Shown: positions 54,016 to 61,827 of the stretch, piece by piece
Position numbering within the stretch: the first letter of the stretch is position 1
Layout of the letters: the number at the start of each line of letters is the position of its first letter
NCBI RefSeq assembly: GCF_016863655.1
Contig: NZ_BOPH01000112.1
Coordinates: forward strand, 1-64,000
From: Virgisporangium ochraceum
GTDB taxonomy: Bacteria > Actinomycetota > Actinomycetes > Mycobacteriales > Micromonosporaceae
Direction: 5' to 3'
Length of the DNA: 64,000 nt
Translations under genes and position numbers: made by a program
The notes under the pieces: model-generated
Told to the model about the DNA's origin: nothing
Database searches by the model: none
Seen by the model: only the letters and a program-made list of their open reading frames with translations

Positions 54016-54576
54016 ATGGCCCACCAGGTGTACGCGTTCGAACCGCCGGAGCGGTTCGTGGCCGGTACCGTCGGGCCGCCCGGTGAGCGCGCGTTCTTCC
54101 TGCAGGCCCGCGGCGGCGGTCGGCTGGTCAGCGTCGCCCTGGAGAAGGTCCAGGTGCAGCTGCTCGCCGAGAAGCTCGACGAGCTGCTCGCCGAGGCCAA
54201 CCGGCGGTTCGGCATCGACCTGCCCACGATGGAGCTGGCCGCCGACAACGAGCCCCTCGACACCCCGCTCGACGAGGAGTTCCGGGTCGGCACCCTCGGG
54301 CTGGCCTTCGACGTCGACACGGCCACCGTCGTCATCGAGGCGATCGCGGCCGGCGAGGGCGAGATCGAGGCCGAGGAAGAGACCGACGACGACGAGGACG
54401 ACGCCGACGACGACCGCGACCGCCTGCGGGTGCGGCTGACCCCGCAGGAGACCCGGGCGTTCATCGAGCGCGCCAAGCGGGTCCTGGCGTCGGGACGCCC
54501 ACCGTGCCCGCTCTGCGGCCAGCCGCTCGACCCGAAGGGGCACCTGTGCCCCCGGCACAACGGGTACCACCGGTAG
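54016..54576 (+). CDS. DUF3090 (TIGR03847) family protein
   Basis: ATG at 54016 gives MAHQVYAFEPPERFVAGTVG and 186 residues. The family pattern is clear: GERAFFLQARGG near 27 and EKVQVQLLAEKLDELL near 48. An acidic linker follows (EEETDDDEDDADDD near 125-140). The C-terminus is a zinc-ribbon-like CPLCGQPLDPKGHLCPRHNGYHR with four Cys/His ligands. Its function is unknown; it always travels with the neighbouring phosphatase and SCO1664-type genes. A frame starting at 53926 overlaps the phosphatase and is not preferred. Confidence 0.93.
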   Translation: MAHQVYAFEPPERFVAGTVGPPGERAFFLQARGGGRLVSVALEKVQVQLLAEKLDELLAEANRRFGIDLPTMELAADNEPLDTPLDEEFRVGTLGLAFDVDTATVVIEAIAAGEGEIEAEEETDDDEDDADDDRDRLRVRLTPQETRAFIERAKRVLASGRPPCPLCGQPLDPKGHLCPRHNGYHR

Positions 54577-54579
54577 CTC

Positions 54580-55371
54580 GTGGCTTCTGAGCACACCGAT
54601 CTGCTCACGCGGGGCAGCCTGGAGATCGAGGGCCGGCTCGTCGACGCGTCCAACACGACCCTGCGCGCCGAGATCACCCTCGACGACGTGACCGCCCGGT
54701 GCGTCTACAAGCCGGTGCGCGGCGAACGCCCGCTGTGGGACTTCCCCGACGGCACGCTCGCCGGCCGGGAGTACGCCGCCTTCCTGGTGTCGGAGCTCAC
54801 CGGCTGGGGGATCGTGCCGCCGACGGTGCTGCGCGACGGGCCGCTGGGTCCCGGCATGTGCCAGCTGTGGATCGACGAGGACCGCCAGCGGGAGGAGCCG
54901 CTGGTCGACTTCGTGCCCGGCCGGCGCATCCCGACCGGCTGGCACCGGGTCGCCGCCGCCCGCGACGAGGACGGGCGCCCGTTCGTGCTCGCCCACGCCG
55001 ACGAGCCGCAGCTGGCCCGCATGGCCGTCTTCGACGCCGTGATCAACAACGCCGACCGCAAGGGCAGCCACATCCTGTCCACCGTCGACGGCGAGGTCCA
55101 CGGGGTCGACCACGGGGTCAGCTTCCACGTGGAGAACAAGCTGCGCACGGTGCTGTGGGGCTGGTCGGAGTCGCCGGTGCCCGACGACGCGCTCGACGTG
55201 CTGCGCAAGCTGCGCTCCGCGCTCGACGCCGACCTCGGCGAGACGCTCGCCGAGCACCTGACGATCCGCGAGCTGCGGGCGCTGTGCCGGCGCGTCGACA
55301 CGCTGCTGCGCACGAAGGTGTTCCCGACGCCGCCGGAGGACTGGCCGGCGCTGCCGTGGCCGCCTATCTGA
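54580..55371 (+). CDS. SCO1664 family (TIGR03843) protein
   Basis: GTG at 54580, 3 bases after the DUF3090 stop, gives 263 residues. Motifs include CVYKPVRGERPLWDFPDGTLAGRE near 41-65, VINNADRKGSHIL near 157 and VDHGVSFHVENKLRTVLWGW near 172-191. The Lys in the first motif, the N-x-D-R-K motif and the later DHG resemble the ATP and metal sites of PI3/4-kinase-like enzymes. It may be a small-molecule kinase of unknown substrate acting with the two upstream proteins. Confidence 0.92.
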   Translation: MASEHTDLLTRGSLEIEGRLVDASNTTLRAEITLDDVTARCVYKPVRGERPLWDFPDGTLAGREYAAFLVSELTGWGIVPPTVLRDGPLGPGMCQLWIDEDRQREEPLVDFVPGRRIPTGWHRVAAARDEDGRPFVLAHADEPQLARMAVFDAVINNADRKGSHILSTVDGEVHGVDHGVSFHVENKLRTVLWGWSESPVPDDALDVLRKLRSALDADLGETLAEHLTIRELRALCRRVDTLLRTKVFPTPPEDWPALPWPPI

Positions 55372-55372
55372 G

Positions 55373-55492
55373 GGCCGCGAGCCGTTCCAGGCGGTCGACC
55401 TCGACCCGGCCGGCGCGACGATGTCGGCCCGCTGGGAGCGGCGCACCGACGGTGGCTGGGCCCACTGGATGGACATGCGCTTCACGCGATGA
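55373..55492 (+). pseudogene. 3' remnant of an unrecognised gene
   Basis: The frame ending at TGA 55490 reads EPFQAVDLDPAGATMSARW, then WAHWMDMRFTR. It looks like the end of a small beta-sandwich protein of the DUF1579 type. There is no start before the SCO1664-type gene ends. The only internal ATG (55421) would give 23 residues. It is probably a relic. Confidence 0.4.
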
Positions 55493-55500
55493 TCGGCGGT

Positions 55501-55506
55501 TAAGGT
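55501..55506 (+). promoter_or_regulatory. -10 box of leaderless mshC
   Basis: TAAGGT lies 7 bases before the ATG at 55514 and no ribosome site is present. Confidence 0.6.
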
Positions 55507-55513
55507 TGCGGGC

Positions 55514-56737
55514 ATGGACCCCTGGACCTCGCACGACGTACCCGAACTGCCCGGTCGGGGCGTCCCCTTGCGGCTGTACGACACCGCGCGCGCCGCGGTG
55601 GCGGCGACCGGCACGCCCACGATGTACGTGTGCGGCATCACCCCGTACGACGCCACCCACCTCGGCCACGCCGCGACGATGATCACGTTCGATCTGGTCA
55701 ACCGGGTCTGGCGCGACAACGGCCACGACGTGCGGTACGTCCAGAACGTCACCGACATCGACGACCCGCTGCTCGAGCGCGCCGAGCGCGACGGCGAGGA
55801 CTGGGTGGTCCTCGCGATGCGTGAGACGGCGCTGTTCCGCGAGGACATGGAGGCGCTGCGGATCATCCCGCCGGCGTACTACGTCGGCGCGGTGGAGTCG
55901 ATCCCGCGGATCGCCGCCGCGGTGGTCGACCTGATGGAGAAGGGCGCCGCCTACCGCCTCGACGACGGCACCGGCGACGTGTACTTCCCGATCTCGGCCG
56001 CGGCGGGCTTCGGCAGCGAGTCCCACTACGACCGGGAGACCATGCTGGCGCTCGCCGCCGAGCGCGGGGGTGATCCGGGACGCGCGGGCAAGCGCGACCC
56101 GCTGGACCCGCTGCTCTGGCGCGGTGCCCGCGACGGCGAACCGGCGTGGGAGGGTGGGCCGCTCGGCCCGGGCCGGCCCGGCTGGCACGTCGAGTGCGCG
56201 GTGATCGCGCTGCGGCTGCTCGGCGACCGGATCGGCGTGCAGGGCGGCGGCAACGACCTGATCTTCCCGCACCACGAGTGCTCCGCCGCGCACGCCGAGG
56301 TGCTCACCGGCACCGCGCCGTTCGCCGAGCACTACGCGCACGCCGGCATGATCGGGCTGGCCGGCGAGAAGATGTCCAAGAGCCGCGGCAACCTGGTGTT
56401 CGTCTCCCGGCTGCGCGCCGACGGCGTCGACCCGATGGCGCTGCGGCTGGCGCTGGTCGCCGAGCACTACCGCACCGACCGCCAGTGGACCGACGACGTG
56501 CTCAAGACCGGTCAGCAGCGGCTGGCCCGCTGGCGCGAGGCCGCCGCCCGCGGCGCCGGCCCCGACCCCGGTCCCGTGGTGGCCGCGCTGCGGGAGCGAC
56601 TGTCCGACGACCTCGACACGCCGGGCGCCCTCGCCGTGGTCGACGGGTGGGCGGAGGCGACGCTGTCCGGCACCGGAGACGCCCCGGTCGGCGAGGTCGT
56701 GGCAGCGGTCGACGCGCTGCTGGGAGTGCGCCTCTAG
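55514..56737 (+). CDS. mshC: Cysteine:GlcN-Ins ligase MshC (mycothiol synthesis)
   Basis: This 407-residue protein joins L-cysteine to glucosaminyl-inositol using ATP, the third step of mycothiol synthesis in the cytosol. It is related to class I cysteinyl-tRNA synthetase but shorter. YVCGITPYDATHLGHA near 38-53 contains the zinc Cys and the HIGH-like THLGHA. Further zinc ligands lie in WHVECAVIA near 225 and FPHHECSAAHAEV near 250. KMSKSRGN is near 293. Presence of this gene marks the host as an actinobacterium. It stops 4 bp from the convergent monooxygenase-like gene. Confidence 0.97.
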   Translation: MDPWTSHDVPELPGRGVPLRLYDTARAAVAATGTPTMYVCGITPYDATHLGHAATMITFDLVNRVWRDNGHDVRYVQNVTDIDDPLLERAERDGEDWVVLAMRETALFREDMEALRIIPPAYYVGAVESIPRIAAAVVDLMEKGAAYRLDDGTGDVYFPISAAAGFGSESHYDRETMLALAAERGGDPGRAGKRDPLDPLLWRGARDGEPAWEGGPLGPGRPGWHVECAVIALRLLGDRIGVQGGGNDLIFPHHECSAAHAEVLTGTAPFAEHYAHAGMIGLAGEKMSKSRGNLVFVSRLRADGVDPMALRLALVAEHYRTDRQWTDDVLKTGQQRLARWREAAARGAGPDPGPVVAALRERLSDDLDTPGALAVVDGWAEATLSGTGDAPVGEVVAAVDALLGVRL

Positions 56738-56741
56738 GGCC

Positions 56742-57044
56742 TCAGGCCGCGACGGTGTCGTAGTGGCGGACCCGCTCGTCGAAGGTCAGGAGGGCCGCCC
56801 GCGCCGCGTCCTCGACGACGGCGGTGTCGGGCGGGCCGCCGGCGAACGCGGTGACGGCGGCCATCGACTCCCACAGCGTCAGCACGTGGAGGTCGACCGT
56901 GGCGCCCCTCGCGCGGCGCATCAGGTAGGCGGTCAGGAACCCGGGCACGGCCCGCAGTTCGGGGAGTACGGCGGTCCGGAAGTGCAGGTCGTACCGTTCG
57001 GCGCCCGCGGTGGTGGCGGTGGCGCGCCAGCTTCGCGCGATCAT
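56742..57044 (-). CDS. Antibiotic-biosynthesis-monooxygenase-fold protein
   Basis: This 100-residue protein has the small ferredoxin-like ABM fold. A first strand precedes RYDLHFRTAVLPELRAVPGFLTAYLMRR, followed by DLHVLTLWESMAAVTAFAG and VVEDAARAALLTFDERVRHYDTV. The PGF and W-E-S phrases are characteristic. Members are cofactor-free oxygenases, heme degraders or simply dimeric binding proteins. It is divergent from a LysR relic, and a TCACG-TT-CGTGA repeat (57104-57115) lies between them. Confidence 0.8.
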   Translation of the reverse strand: MIARSWRATATTAGAERYDLHFRTAVLPELRAVPGFLTAYLMRRARGATVDLHVLTLWESMAAVTAFAGGPPDTAVVEDAARAALLTFDERVRHYDTVAA

Positions 57045-57103
57045 TCGGTCCCCTTTCGTCGAGACGGGCTCCAGCCTCGCCGCCGGCCGACGTTAAGTAC
57101 AGT

Positions 57104-57115
57104 TCACGTTCGTGA
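57104..57115. promoter_or_regulatory. Inverted repeat TCACG-TT-CGTGA
   Basis: This short perfect repeat lies in the divergent region between the ABM-fold gene and the LysR relic, next to an AT-rich TTAAGTACAG. It may be the old LysR site. Support is limited to position and symmetry. Confidence 0.3.
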
Positions 57116-57151
57116 CGGTCGCCGAAAGCTGCGTTTACTGATGGAGCGCTG

Positions 57152-57435
57152 ATGGACGCCCCCCGGCTGCACGTGCTCCGCATGGTCGCGCTGTCGGGCA
57201 GCCTCGCCGGTGCCGCCCGCGCGCTGCACGTGTCCGCGCCGGCCGCGGTGCCGCGATCGTCCCGAGGCTCGCCCTCACCGACCCGCACGCCGTGACGTGC
57301 ACCGGCCTCGACGTGGGCAGCCGGGACATCCTGGTCGCCCACCGCCGCTCCGGCGGCCGCACGGATCCGGCGCTCGGCGCTCTGGTGTCCGCACTCGTCG
57401 GGGCGGCCAGGGCGGCCGGGTCCGTCGGAGCCTAG
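57152..57435 (+). pseudogene. LysR-family regulator with large internal deletion
   Basis: ATG at 57152 gives MDAPRLHVLRMVALSGSLAG then AARALHVSAPA, the LysR helix-turn-helix start. From about 57256 in another frame comes AIVPRLALTDPHAVTCTGL, then DILVAHRRSGGRTDP and ALGALVSALVGAAR before TAG. These are the last strands and helix of a LysR effector domain. About 200 codons in between are missing, so one deletion fused the two ends out of frame. Confidence 0.75.
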
Positions 57436-57438
57436 AGT
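57433..57438 (+). promoter_or_regulatory. -10 box of leaderless CPT-like gene
   Basis: TAGAGT, which includes the LysR relic stop codon, lies 7 bases before the ATG at 57446. The spacing favours that ATG over the GTG at 57437. Confidence 0.5.
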
Positions 57439-57445
57439 GGCCGGG

Positions 57446-57967
57446 ATGGCGACGCGGGTGATCGTGCTCAACGGGGGGTCGAGCTCGGGGAAGTCGGGCA
57501 TCGTGCGGTGCCTGCAGGCGGTGCTGCCGCAGCCGTGGCTGGCGCTGGGGGTCGACACGCTCGTCGACGCGCTGCCGCCGTCGGCCGGGATCCAGGTCGC
57601 CGGCGACGGCACGGTGAGCGTCGGGCCGCAGTTCCGCCAGCTGCAGGAGGCATGGCGGGCGGGCGTGGCGGCGATGGCGCTTGCCGGCGCCCACGTGGTC
57701 ATCGACGATGTGTTCCTCGGCGGGGCGCACTCGCAGGGGGAGTGGCGGGCGGCGCTCGCCGGGCTCGAGGTGCTGTGGGTCGGGGTCCGCTGCGACCGCG
57801 CGGTCGCCGCCGGGCGCGAGATCGCGCGGGGGGACCGGGAGCGCGGAATGGCCGAGTCGCAGGCTGACCTGGTCCACCGGGGCGTCGTCTACGACGTGGA
57901 GGTCGACACCACGCACACCGAGGCGCTGCAGTGCGCCCGGACGATCGCGGGTCAGCTGCGCAGCTGA
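57446..57967 (+). CDS. Chloramphenicol phosphotransferase-like (CPT) kinase
   Basis: ATG at 57446 gives MATRVIVLNGGSSSGKSGIV and 173 residues. The P-loop GGSSSGKS is at 9-16. The segment WLALGVDTLVDALPP near 33 carries the acceptor-side Asp, and VVIDDVFLGGAHSQGEWRAAL near 87 is the Walker-B-like region. These match the CPT family, which phosphorylates chloramphenicol or unknown small molecules. Resistance is not implied. Its last 16 bp overlap the convergent dehydrogenase gene. Confidence 0.85.
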   Translation: MATRVIVLNGGSSSGKSGIVRCLQAVLPQPWLALGVDTLVDALPPSAGIQVAGDGTVSVGPQFRQLQEAWRAGVAAMALAGAHVVIDDVFLGGAHSQGEWRAALAGLEVLWVGVRCDRAVAAGREIARGDRERGMAESQADLVHRGVVYDVEVDTTHTEALQCARTIAGQLRS

Positions 57968-58833
57968 CGCAGGTGCGCAGCGACCGCACTCATGTCGCGG
58001 TCGCCGAAACCCGCCGCGGACGCAGCCGCGACCGCCGCGCGGTTCACCTCCGCCTGCCGCACCGGTACCCCGCCGCGGCCGGCGAGGGCCAGCAGCAGGT
58101 CGAGGTCCTTGCCGACCAGGTCGAGCGTGAACGCCGCCGACGCGTTCTCCGGGTCGACGAACGCGGCCCGCTTGTACTGGACGAACGGCCCGCCGACGAC
58201 GCTCGCGGCGAACACGTCGTACGCGGTGGCCCGGTCGACCCCGGACGCCTCGGCCAGCACCAGCGCCTCCGACAGCGCCTGGTTGAGCGCGTGCACGATC
58301 CCGTTCACCGCGAGCTTGATGGTCGCGCCGGCGCCGGCCGGGCCGACGTGCACGACGCGGGCGGCGAGGCGGTCGAGCACGGGCCGTGCCCGGTCGAGGT
58401 CGGCCGCGTCGCCGCCGGCTAGCACGGTCAGCTCGCCGCGTTCGACGACCGGCACGCTGCCCGACACCGGCGCGTCGAGGTGCGCGCCGCCGGCGTCGCG
58501 CACGAGGTCGCCGAGGCGCAGCGCCGTGCGCGGGTCGACGGTGCTGGTGTCGGCGACGACGGTTCCGGCGCGCAGGCCCGCCACCAGGCCGTCGTCGCCG
58601 GTGTAGGCGGCCTCGACCGCGGCGTCGTCGGCGAGCGACACGAGCACCACCTCGGCGGCCGTCGCGGCCGCGCGGGCACTCGGCGCGAGGTCCGCGCCGG
58701 TGCGGGCGGCCACGGCGGCCGCCCGCTCGGCGGTGCGGTTGAAGACCGTCACCGGGACCCCCTGAGCCCGCAGCCGGCCGGCCATTGCCGCACCCATGCG
58801 CCCGGTGCCGACGACCGCGACGCGCACGCTCAC
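57952..58833 (-). CDS. Beta-hydroxyacid dehydrogenase-type NAD(P)-binding protein
   Basis: GTG at 58833 overlaps the upstream stop (GTGA), giving 293 residues. It has the Rossmann motif VAVVGTGRMGAAMAGRL at 5-21, the substrate motif HLDAPVSGSVPVVERGEL near 115, and the catalytic Lys in GAGATIKLAVNGIVHAL near 168. These define the 3-hydroxyisobutyrate dehydrogenase family. It would oxidise a short hydroxyacid or reduce a semialdehyde. It is the last gene of the catabolic operon. Confidence 0.9.
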   Translation of the reverse strand: MSVRVAVVGTGRMGAAMAGRLRAQGVPVTVFNRTAERAAAVAARTGADLAPSARAAATAAEVVLVSLADDAAVEAAYTGDDGLVAGLRAGTVVADTSTVDPRTALRLGDLVRDAGGAHLDAPVSGSVPVVERGELTVLAGGDAADLDRARPVLDRLAARVVHVGPAGAGATIKLAVNGIVHALNQALSEALVLAEASGVDRATAYDVFAASVVGGPFVQYKRAAFVDPENASAAFTLDLVGKDLDLLLALAGRGGVPVRQAEVNRAAVAAASAAGFGDRDMSAVAAHLRQLRS

Positions 58834-59528
58834 GTCAGCATCCAGCCGCCGTCGACGGCGAGGTGGACCCCGTTCACGCCACCGTTGAACAACAGGAACT
58901 CGGTGGCGCCGACGACCTCGTCGGTGGTCGCCGTGCGGCCGATCGGGGTGCGGTTGACGACGTGGTCGAGCGGCTTGCCCTCCCAGAACGGGGTGTCGGC
59001 GATGATGCCCGGGTGCACGGCGTTGACCCGGATCGGCGCCAGCTCGACGGCGAGCGTGTGCACCAGGCCGGTGACGCCACCGTTCACCGTCGACACCGTC
59101 GTGGAGCCGGGGTACGGCCGGTCCTTGGCCAGCCCACCGAACAGCACGATCGAGCCGCTCTTCGCGATGCGCGGCAGCAGCGTGTGGATGACCTCGGTGT
59201 AGCCGACCAGCTTCAGCGTCACCAGCCGGATCGCCCGCGCGACGTCGTAGTTCGTCGCGGTGTTCTGGTCGCGCTCGATCGCCGCGACGACGAGGTGGTC
59301 GACGTGGTCGACGTCGGCGAGGGCGGCACCGATCGTGGTGGGGTCGGAGATGTCCAGCGCGATGCCGCGGGCCGATCCGGGAACGTCGGCGGCGATCTCC
59401 TCCGCGATCGCCTTCGTGCGGTCGGGGTCGCGCCCGGTGACAACGACCTCGTCGCCGCGGCCGGCCGCGCGTTGGGCGATCGCCCGCCCGATGCCGGCCG
59501 TGCCGCCGATGACCACCAACGAGCTCAC
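58830..59528 (-). CDS. SDR-fold protein lacking the YxxxK catalytic pair
   Basis: GTG at 59528 overlaps the cupin stop, giving 232 residues. The N-terminal nucleotide site VVIGGTAGIGRAIAQRAAG and VTGRDPDR are normal, and VNAVHPGIIADTPFW near 185 fits classical short-chain dehydrogenases. Where Tyr-x-x-x-Lys is expected, before the GVTGLVHTLAVELAPIRV helix, the sequence is VSTVN, so both catalytic residues are replaced. It may bind NAD(P) or catalyse a different step. It lies between a bicupin and a second dehydrogenase. Confidence 0.85.
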   Translation of the reverse strand: MSSLVVIGGTAGIGRAIAQRAAGRGDEVVVTGRDPDRTKAIAEEIAADVPGSARGIALDISDPTTIGAALADVDHVDHLVVAAIERDQNTATNYDVARAIRLVTLKLVGYTEVIHTLLPRIAKSGSIVLFGGLAKDRPYPGSTTVSTVNGGVTGLVHTLAVELAPIRVNAVHPGIIADTPFWEGKPLDHVVNRTPIGRTATTDEVVGATEFLLFNGGVNGVHLAVDGGWMLT

Positions 59529-60424
59529 GCCTGTTCCCCTTCCAAGGTGTCGCGCAGGTACTGCCAGTCGCGGACGAACCGGTACGAGTGCCGGCCCGGT
59601 GGCTGCGGCGACTGGGTCTCCAGCCACCGCAGCGGTCCGCCGCCGAGGTTGCCGAACCCGTGCACGCAGCCCACACCGGCCCACGCGATGTCGCCCGGTC
59701 CGAGCGTGTGGACCTCGCCGTCGAACTCCGCCCGCGCCGTGCCCTCCAGGAAGAGGTAGGTCTCCTCGAACGGGTGGTCGTGCGGGCCGGCGGCGCCGTC
59801 GGGGTCGTAGTGCACCATGAACATCGTGGTCAGGCGGGCGCCGAGATCGCTGTCGACCATCATCTTCACGGTGATGCCGCTGTAGACCAGCAGCGCGGTA
59901 CGCATGCTCGCCGACACCGCGAGCACACCCTGCTGCTGCTTGGCGACGTCCATGTGGGCCGGTGTGATGTTGCCCAGCCGGCGGGTGCGCGGGTCGCGGA
60001 CATCGACGGCGAGCGGCTCGTGCTCCGTCAGCGGCGGCACGAGCACGGTGTCGCCGCCGAACCGGTCACGGGGCACCGGTCCCTGCATCTCCGCCCACCG
60101 CACCGGTTGCGCGCCGTCGTTGCGCCAGGCGTGCGGGACCCCCACCGGCAGCAGCGCGTAGTCGCCCGGCGAGAGCCGGAACGCGCCCTCGGCGGTGTCG
60201 AGGATCCCGTGCCCGTCGAGGATGTAGACGCTCTCCTCGAACGAGTGCACGTGCGCCGGCACGGTGCCACCGGGGTCGAGCACGCCGACGTTGAAACCGG
60301 TGTGCACGCTGCCGGCGGCCTCGGTGACGACGTCCCAGCGGCGGTAGCCGGTGGCGCCGGCCGCCCAGCCGCCGGGGACGTCGTAGGACGCCTCGGCGGC
60401 CAGGGCCACGATGTACGACGTCAC
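59525..60424 (-). CDS. Bicupin protein
   Basis: GTG at 60424 directly follows the amidohydrolase stop and gives 299 residues. Two cupin barrels are visible. The first has TVPAHVHSFEESVYIL near 54-69 and LPVGVPHAWRN near 92. The second has AGPHDHPFEETYLFLEG near 212-228 and GVGCVHGFGN near 252. Each shows the H-x-H-x(3,4)-E and later His metal site. The layout recalls (S)-ureidoglycine aminohydrolase and related bicupins. In this operon it may act on the product of the neighbouring amidohydrolase. Substrate unknown. Confidence 0.85.
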   Translation of the reverse strand: MTSYIVALAAEASYDVPGGWAAGATGYRRWDVVTEAAGSVHTGFNVGVLDPGGTVPAHVHSFEESVYILDGHGILDTAEGAFRLSPGDYALLPVGVPHAWRNDGAQPVRWAEMQGPVPRDRFGGDTVLVPPLTEHEPLAVDVRDPRTRRLGNITPAHMDVAKQQQGVLAVSASMRTALLVYSGITVKMMVDSDLGARLTTMFMVHYDPDGAAGPHDHPFEETYLFLEGTARAEFDGEVHTLGPGDIAWAGVGCVHGFGNLGGGPLRWLETQSPQPPGRHSYRFVRDWQYLRDTLEGEQA

Positions 60425-61786
60425 CTACGCCGCCGCCGTCTCTCGCGCCTTGCGTGCGGCCTCCGCCAGGAGGTGGTCGCGGGAGTTCTCGACCAGGGTG
60501 CGCGCGTTCGCGACGTCGGCGACGAGCTTGAAGTCGCGCTTGCGCCACTGCCCGTCGACGAGCACGGCCTCCACATTGGACACGTCGGCGCACAGCACCA
60601 CGGCCGCGACCGGGTCGTGGATCGGCGCCATGTTGATCGCGGTGGCGTCGATGAGCACCACGTCGGCCCGCTTGCCCGGGGTCAGCGACCCGGTGCGGCT
60701 CTCCAGCCCGGCGACGTGAGCGCCGTTGATGGTGGCCGCCTCGAGCATCTGCCGGTGGGTCAGCAGACCCTGCGCCGGCTCGTTCTTCTCCCACCAGATC
60801 GCGTTGGTACGGGCCCGGTCGGCGCCGAACGCGGCGCGCATCTGGGTGAACATGTCACCCGGCACCGTCGTGACGACGTCGATCGAGAAGCTCGGCCGCA
60901 GCCCGTACTCCAGCGTCTTGGCGGTGGGCGGCCAGCCGTGCCCCATCTGGACCTCGACCTGCGGGGCGATCGACACCGTGCCGCCGGAGTCGGCGAGCAG
61001 CTGCCACTCCTCCTCGTTGAGGTAGCAGCAGTGGATGAACGTGGTGTCCGGCCCCAGCAGGTCCATGGTGGACAGTGCCTTGACCATGCCGAAGCGCCCG
61101 GCCATGCGTCCCATCGCGACGTGCACGGTGATCGGGATGTTCAGCTCGCGGGCCAGCGCCCACTCGGTCTTCACCACCTCGTCCTGGCAGAAGCCGGTGC
61201 CGCGGGTGGCCAGCCCCATCGTGAGCAGCTGGTCGTCGGAGGAGAAGTGCGCGTTCCGGATGCGGCGCACGTCGTCGCCGGGGATCGCGATGGAGCTGTC
61301 GAACCAGTAGGCGGCCAGCGAGGTGTTCGCGCTGCCGTACGCGTACTGGGCCCGGATCCCGGTCTCCTGCAACGCCTTCACGCCGGCGTCGGGGTGGTCG
61401 GGGGTGTTGTTGATGTGCGACCAGTCCACGAGCGTGGTGATGCCGGCGTTGAGGCACTCCAGTGACCCGGCCAGGTTGCTGGAGTAGACGTCCTCGGGCC
61501 GGTACAGCGGCGCGAACGTGTCGAGGATCTCGACGAAGTAGTCGTCGAGGGTGGCGTTCGGCGCCACGCCGCGGATCGCGGTCTCCCACGTGTGCCGGTG
61601 GGTGTCGACGAAGCCGGGGATGACGATCCGGCCGGTGGCGTCTACGACCTCGGCGTCGGCCTCGATGGTCGGCTCGACGGCGACGATCTTGCCGTCCTCG
61701 ATGAGGACGTCGCCGGTGTCGAGGTCTCCGATGGCCGGGTCCATGGTGATGACCCGGCCGCCGCGGAGCAGGATGCGGTGGCTCAT
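60425..61786 (-). CDS. Amidohydrolase (deaminase-like, metal-dependent)
   Basis: This 453-residue protein has the SsnA/AtzA/TrzN-type composite fold: an N-terminal beta-sandwich, IVIPGFVDTHRHTWETAIRG near 54-73 with the H-x-H metal pair, ITVHVAMGRM near 220, FIHCCYLNEEEWQLL near 248, and SIDVVTTVPGDMFTQMR near 295 with the late Asp. It ends with SLTPGKRADVVLIDA, typical for the family. Members deaminate or dechlorinate purine, pyrimidine or triazine rings. The specific substrate is unknown. Confidence 0.88.
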   Translation of the reverse strand: MSHRILLRGGRVITMDPAIGDLDTGDVLIEDGKIVAVEPTIEADAEVVDATGRIVIPGFVDTHRHTWETAIRGVAPNATLDDYFVEILDTFAPLYRPEDVYSSNLAGSLECLNAGITTLVDWSHINNTPDHPDAGVKALQETGIRAQYAYGSANTSLAAYWFDSSIAIPGDDVRRIRNAHFSSDDQLLTMGLATRGTGFCQDEVVKTEWALARELNIPITVHVAMGRMAGRFGMVKALSTMDLLGPDTTFIHCCYLNEEEWQLLADSGGTVSIAPQVEVQMGHGWPPTAKTLEYGLRPSFSIDVVTTVPGDMFTQMRAAFGADRARTNAIWWEKNEPAQGLLTHRQMLEAATINGAHVAGLESRTGSLTPGKRADVVLIDATAINMAPIHDPVAAVVLCADVSNVEAVLVDGQWRKRDFKLVADVANARTLVENSRDHLLAEAARKARETAAA

Positions 61787-61827
61787 GGACGATCACTCCT
61801 TTGCGATCGCGTGGGTGGTGGGAGGGG

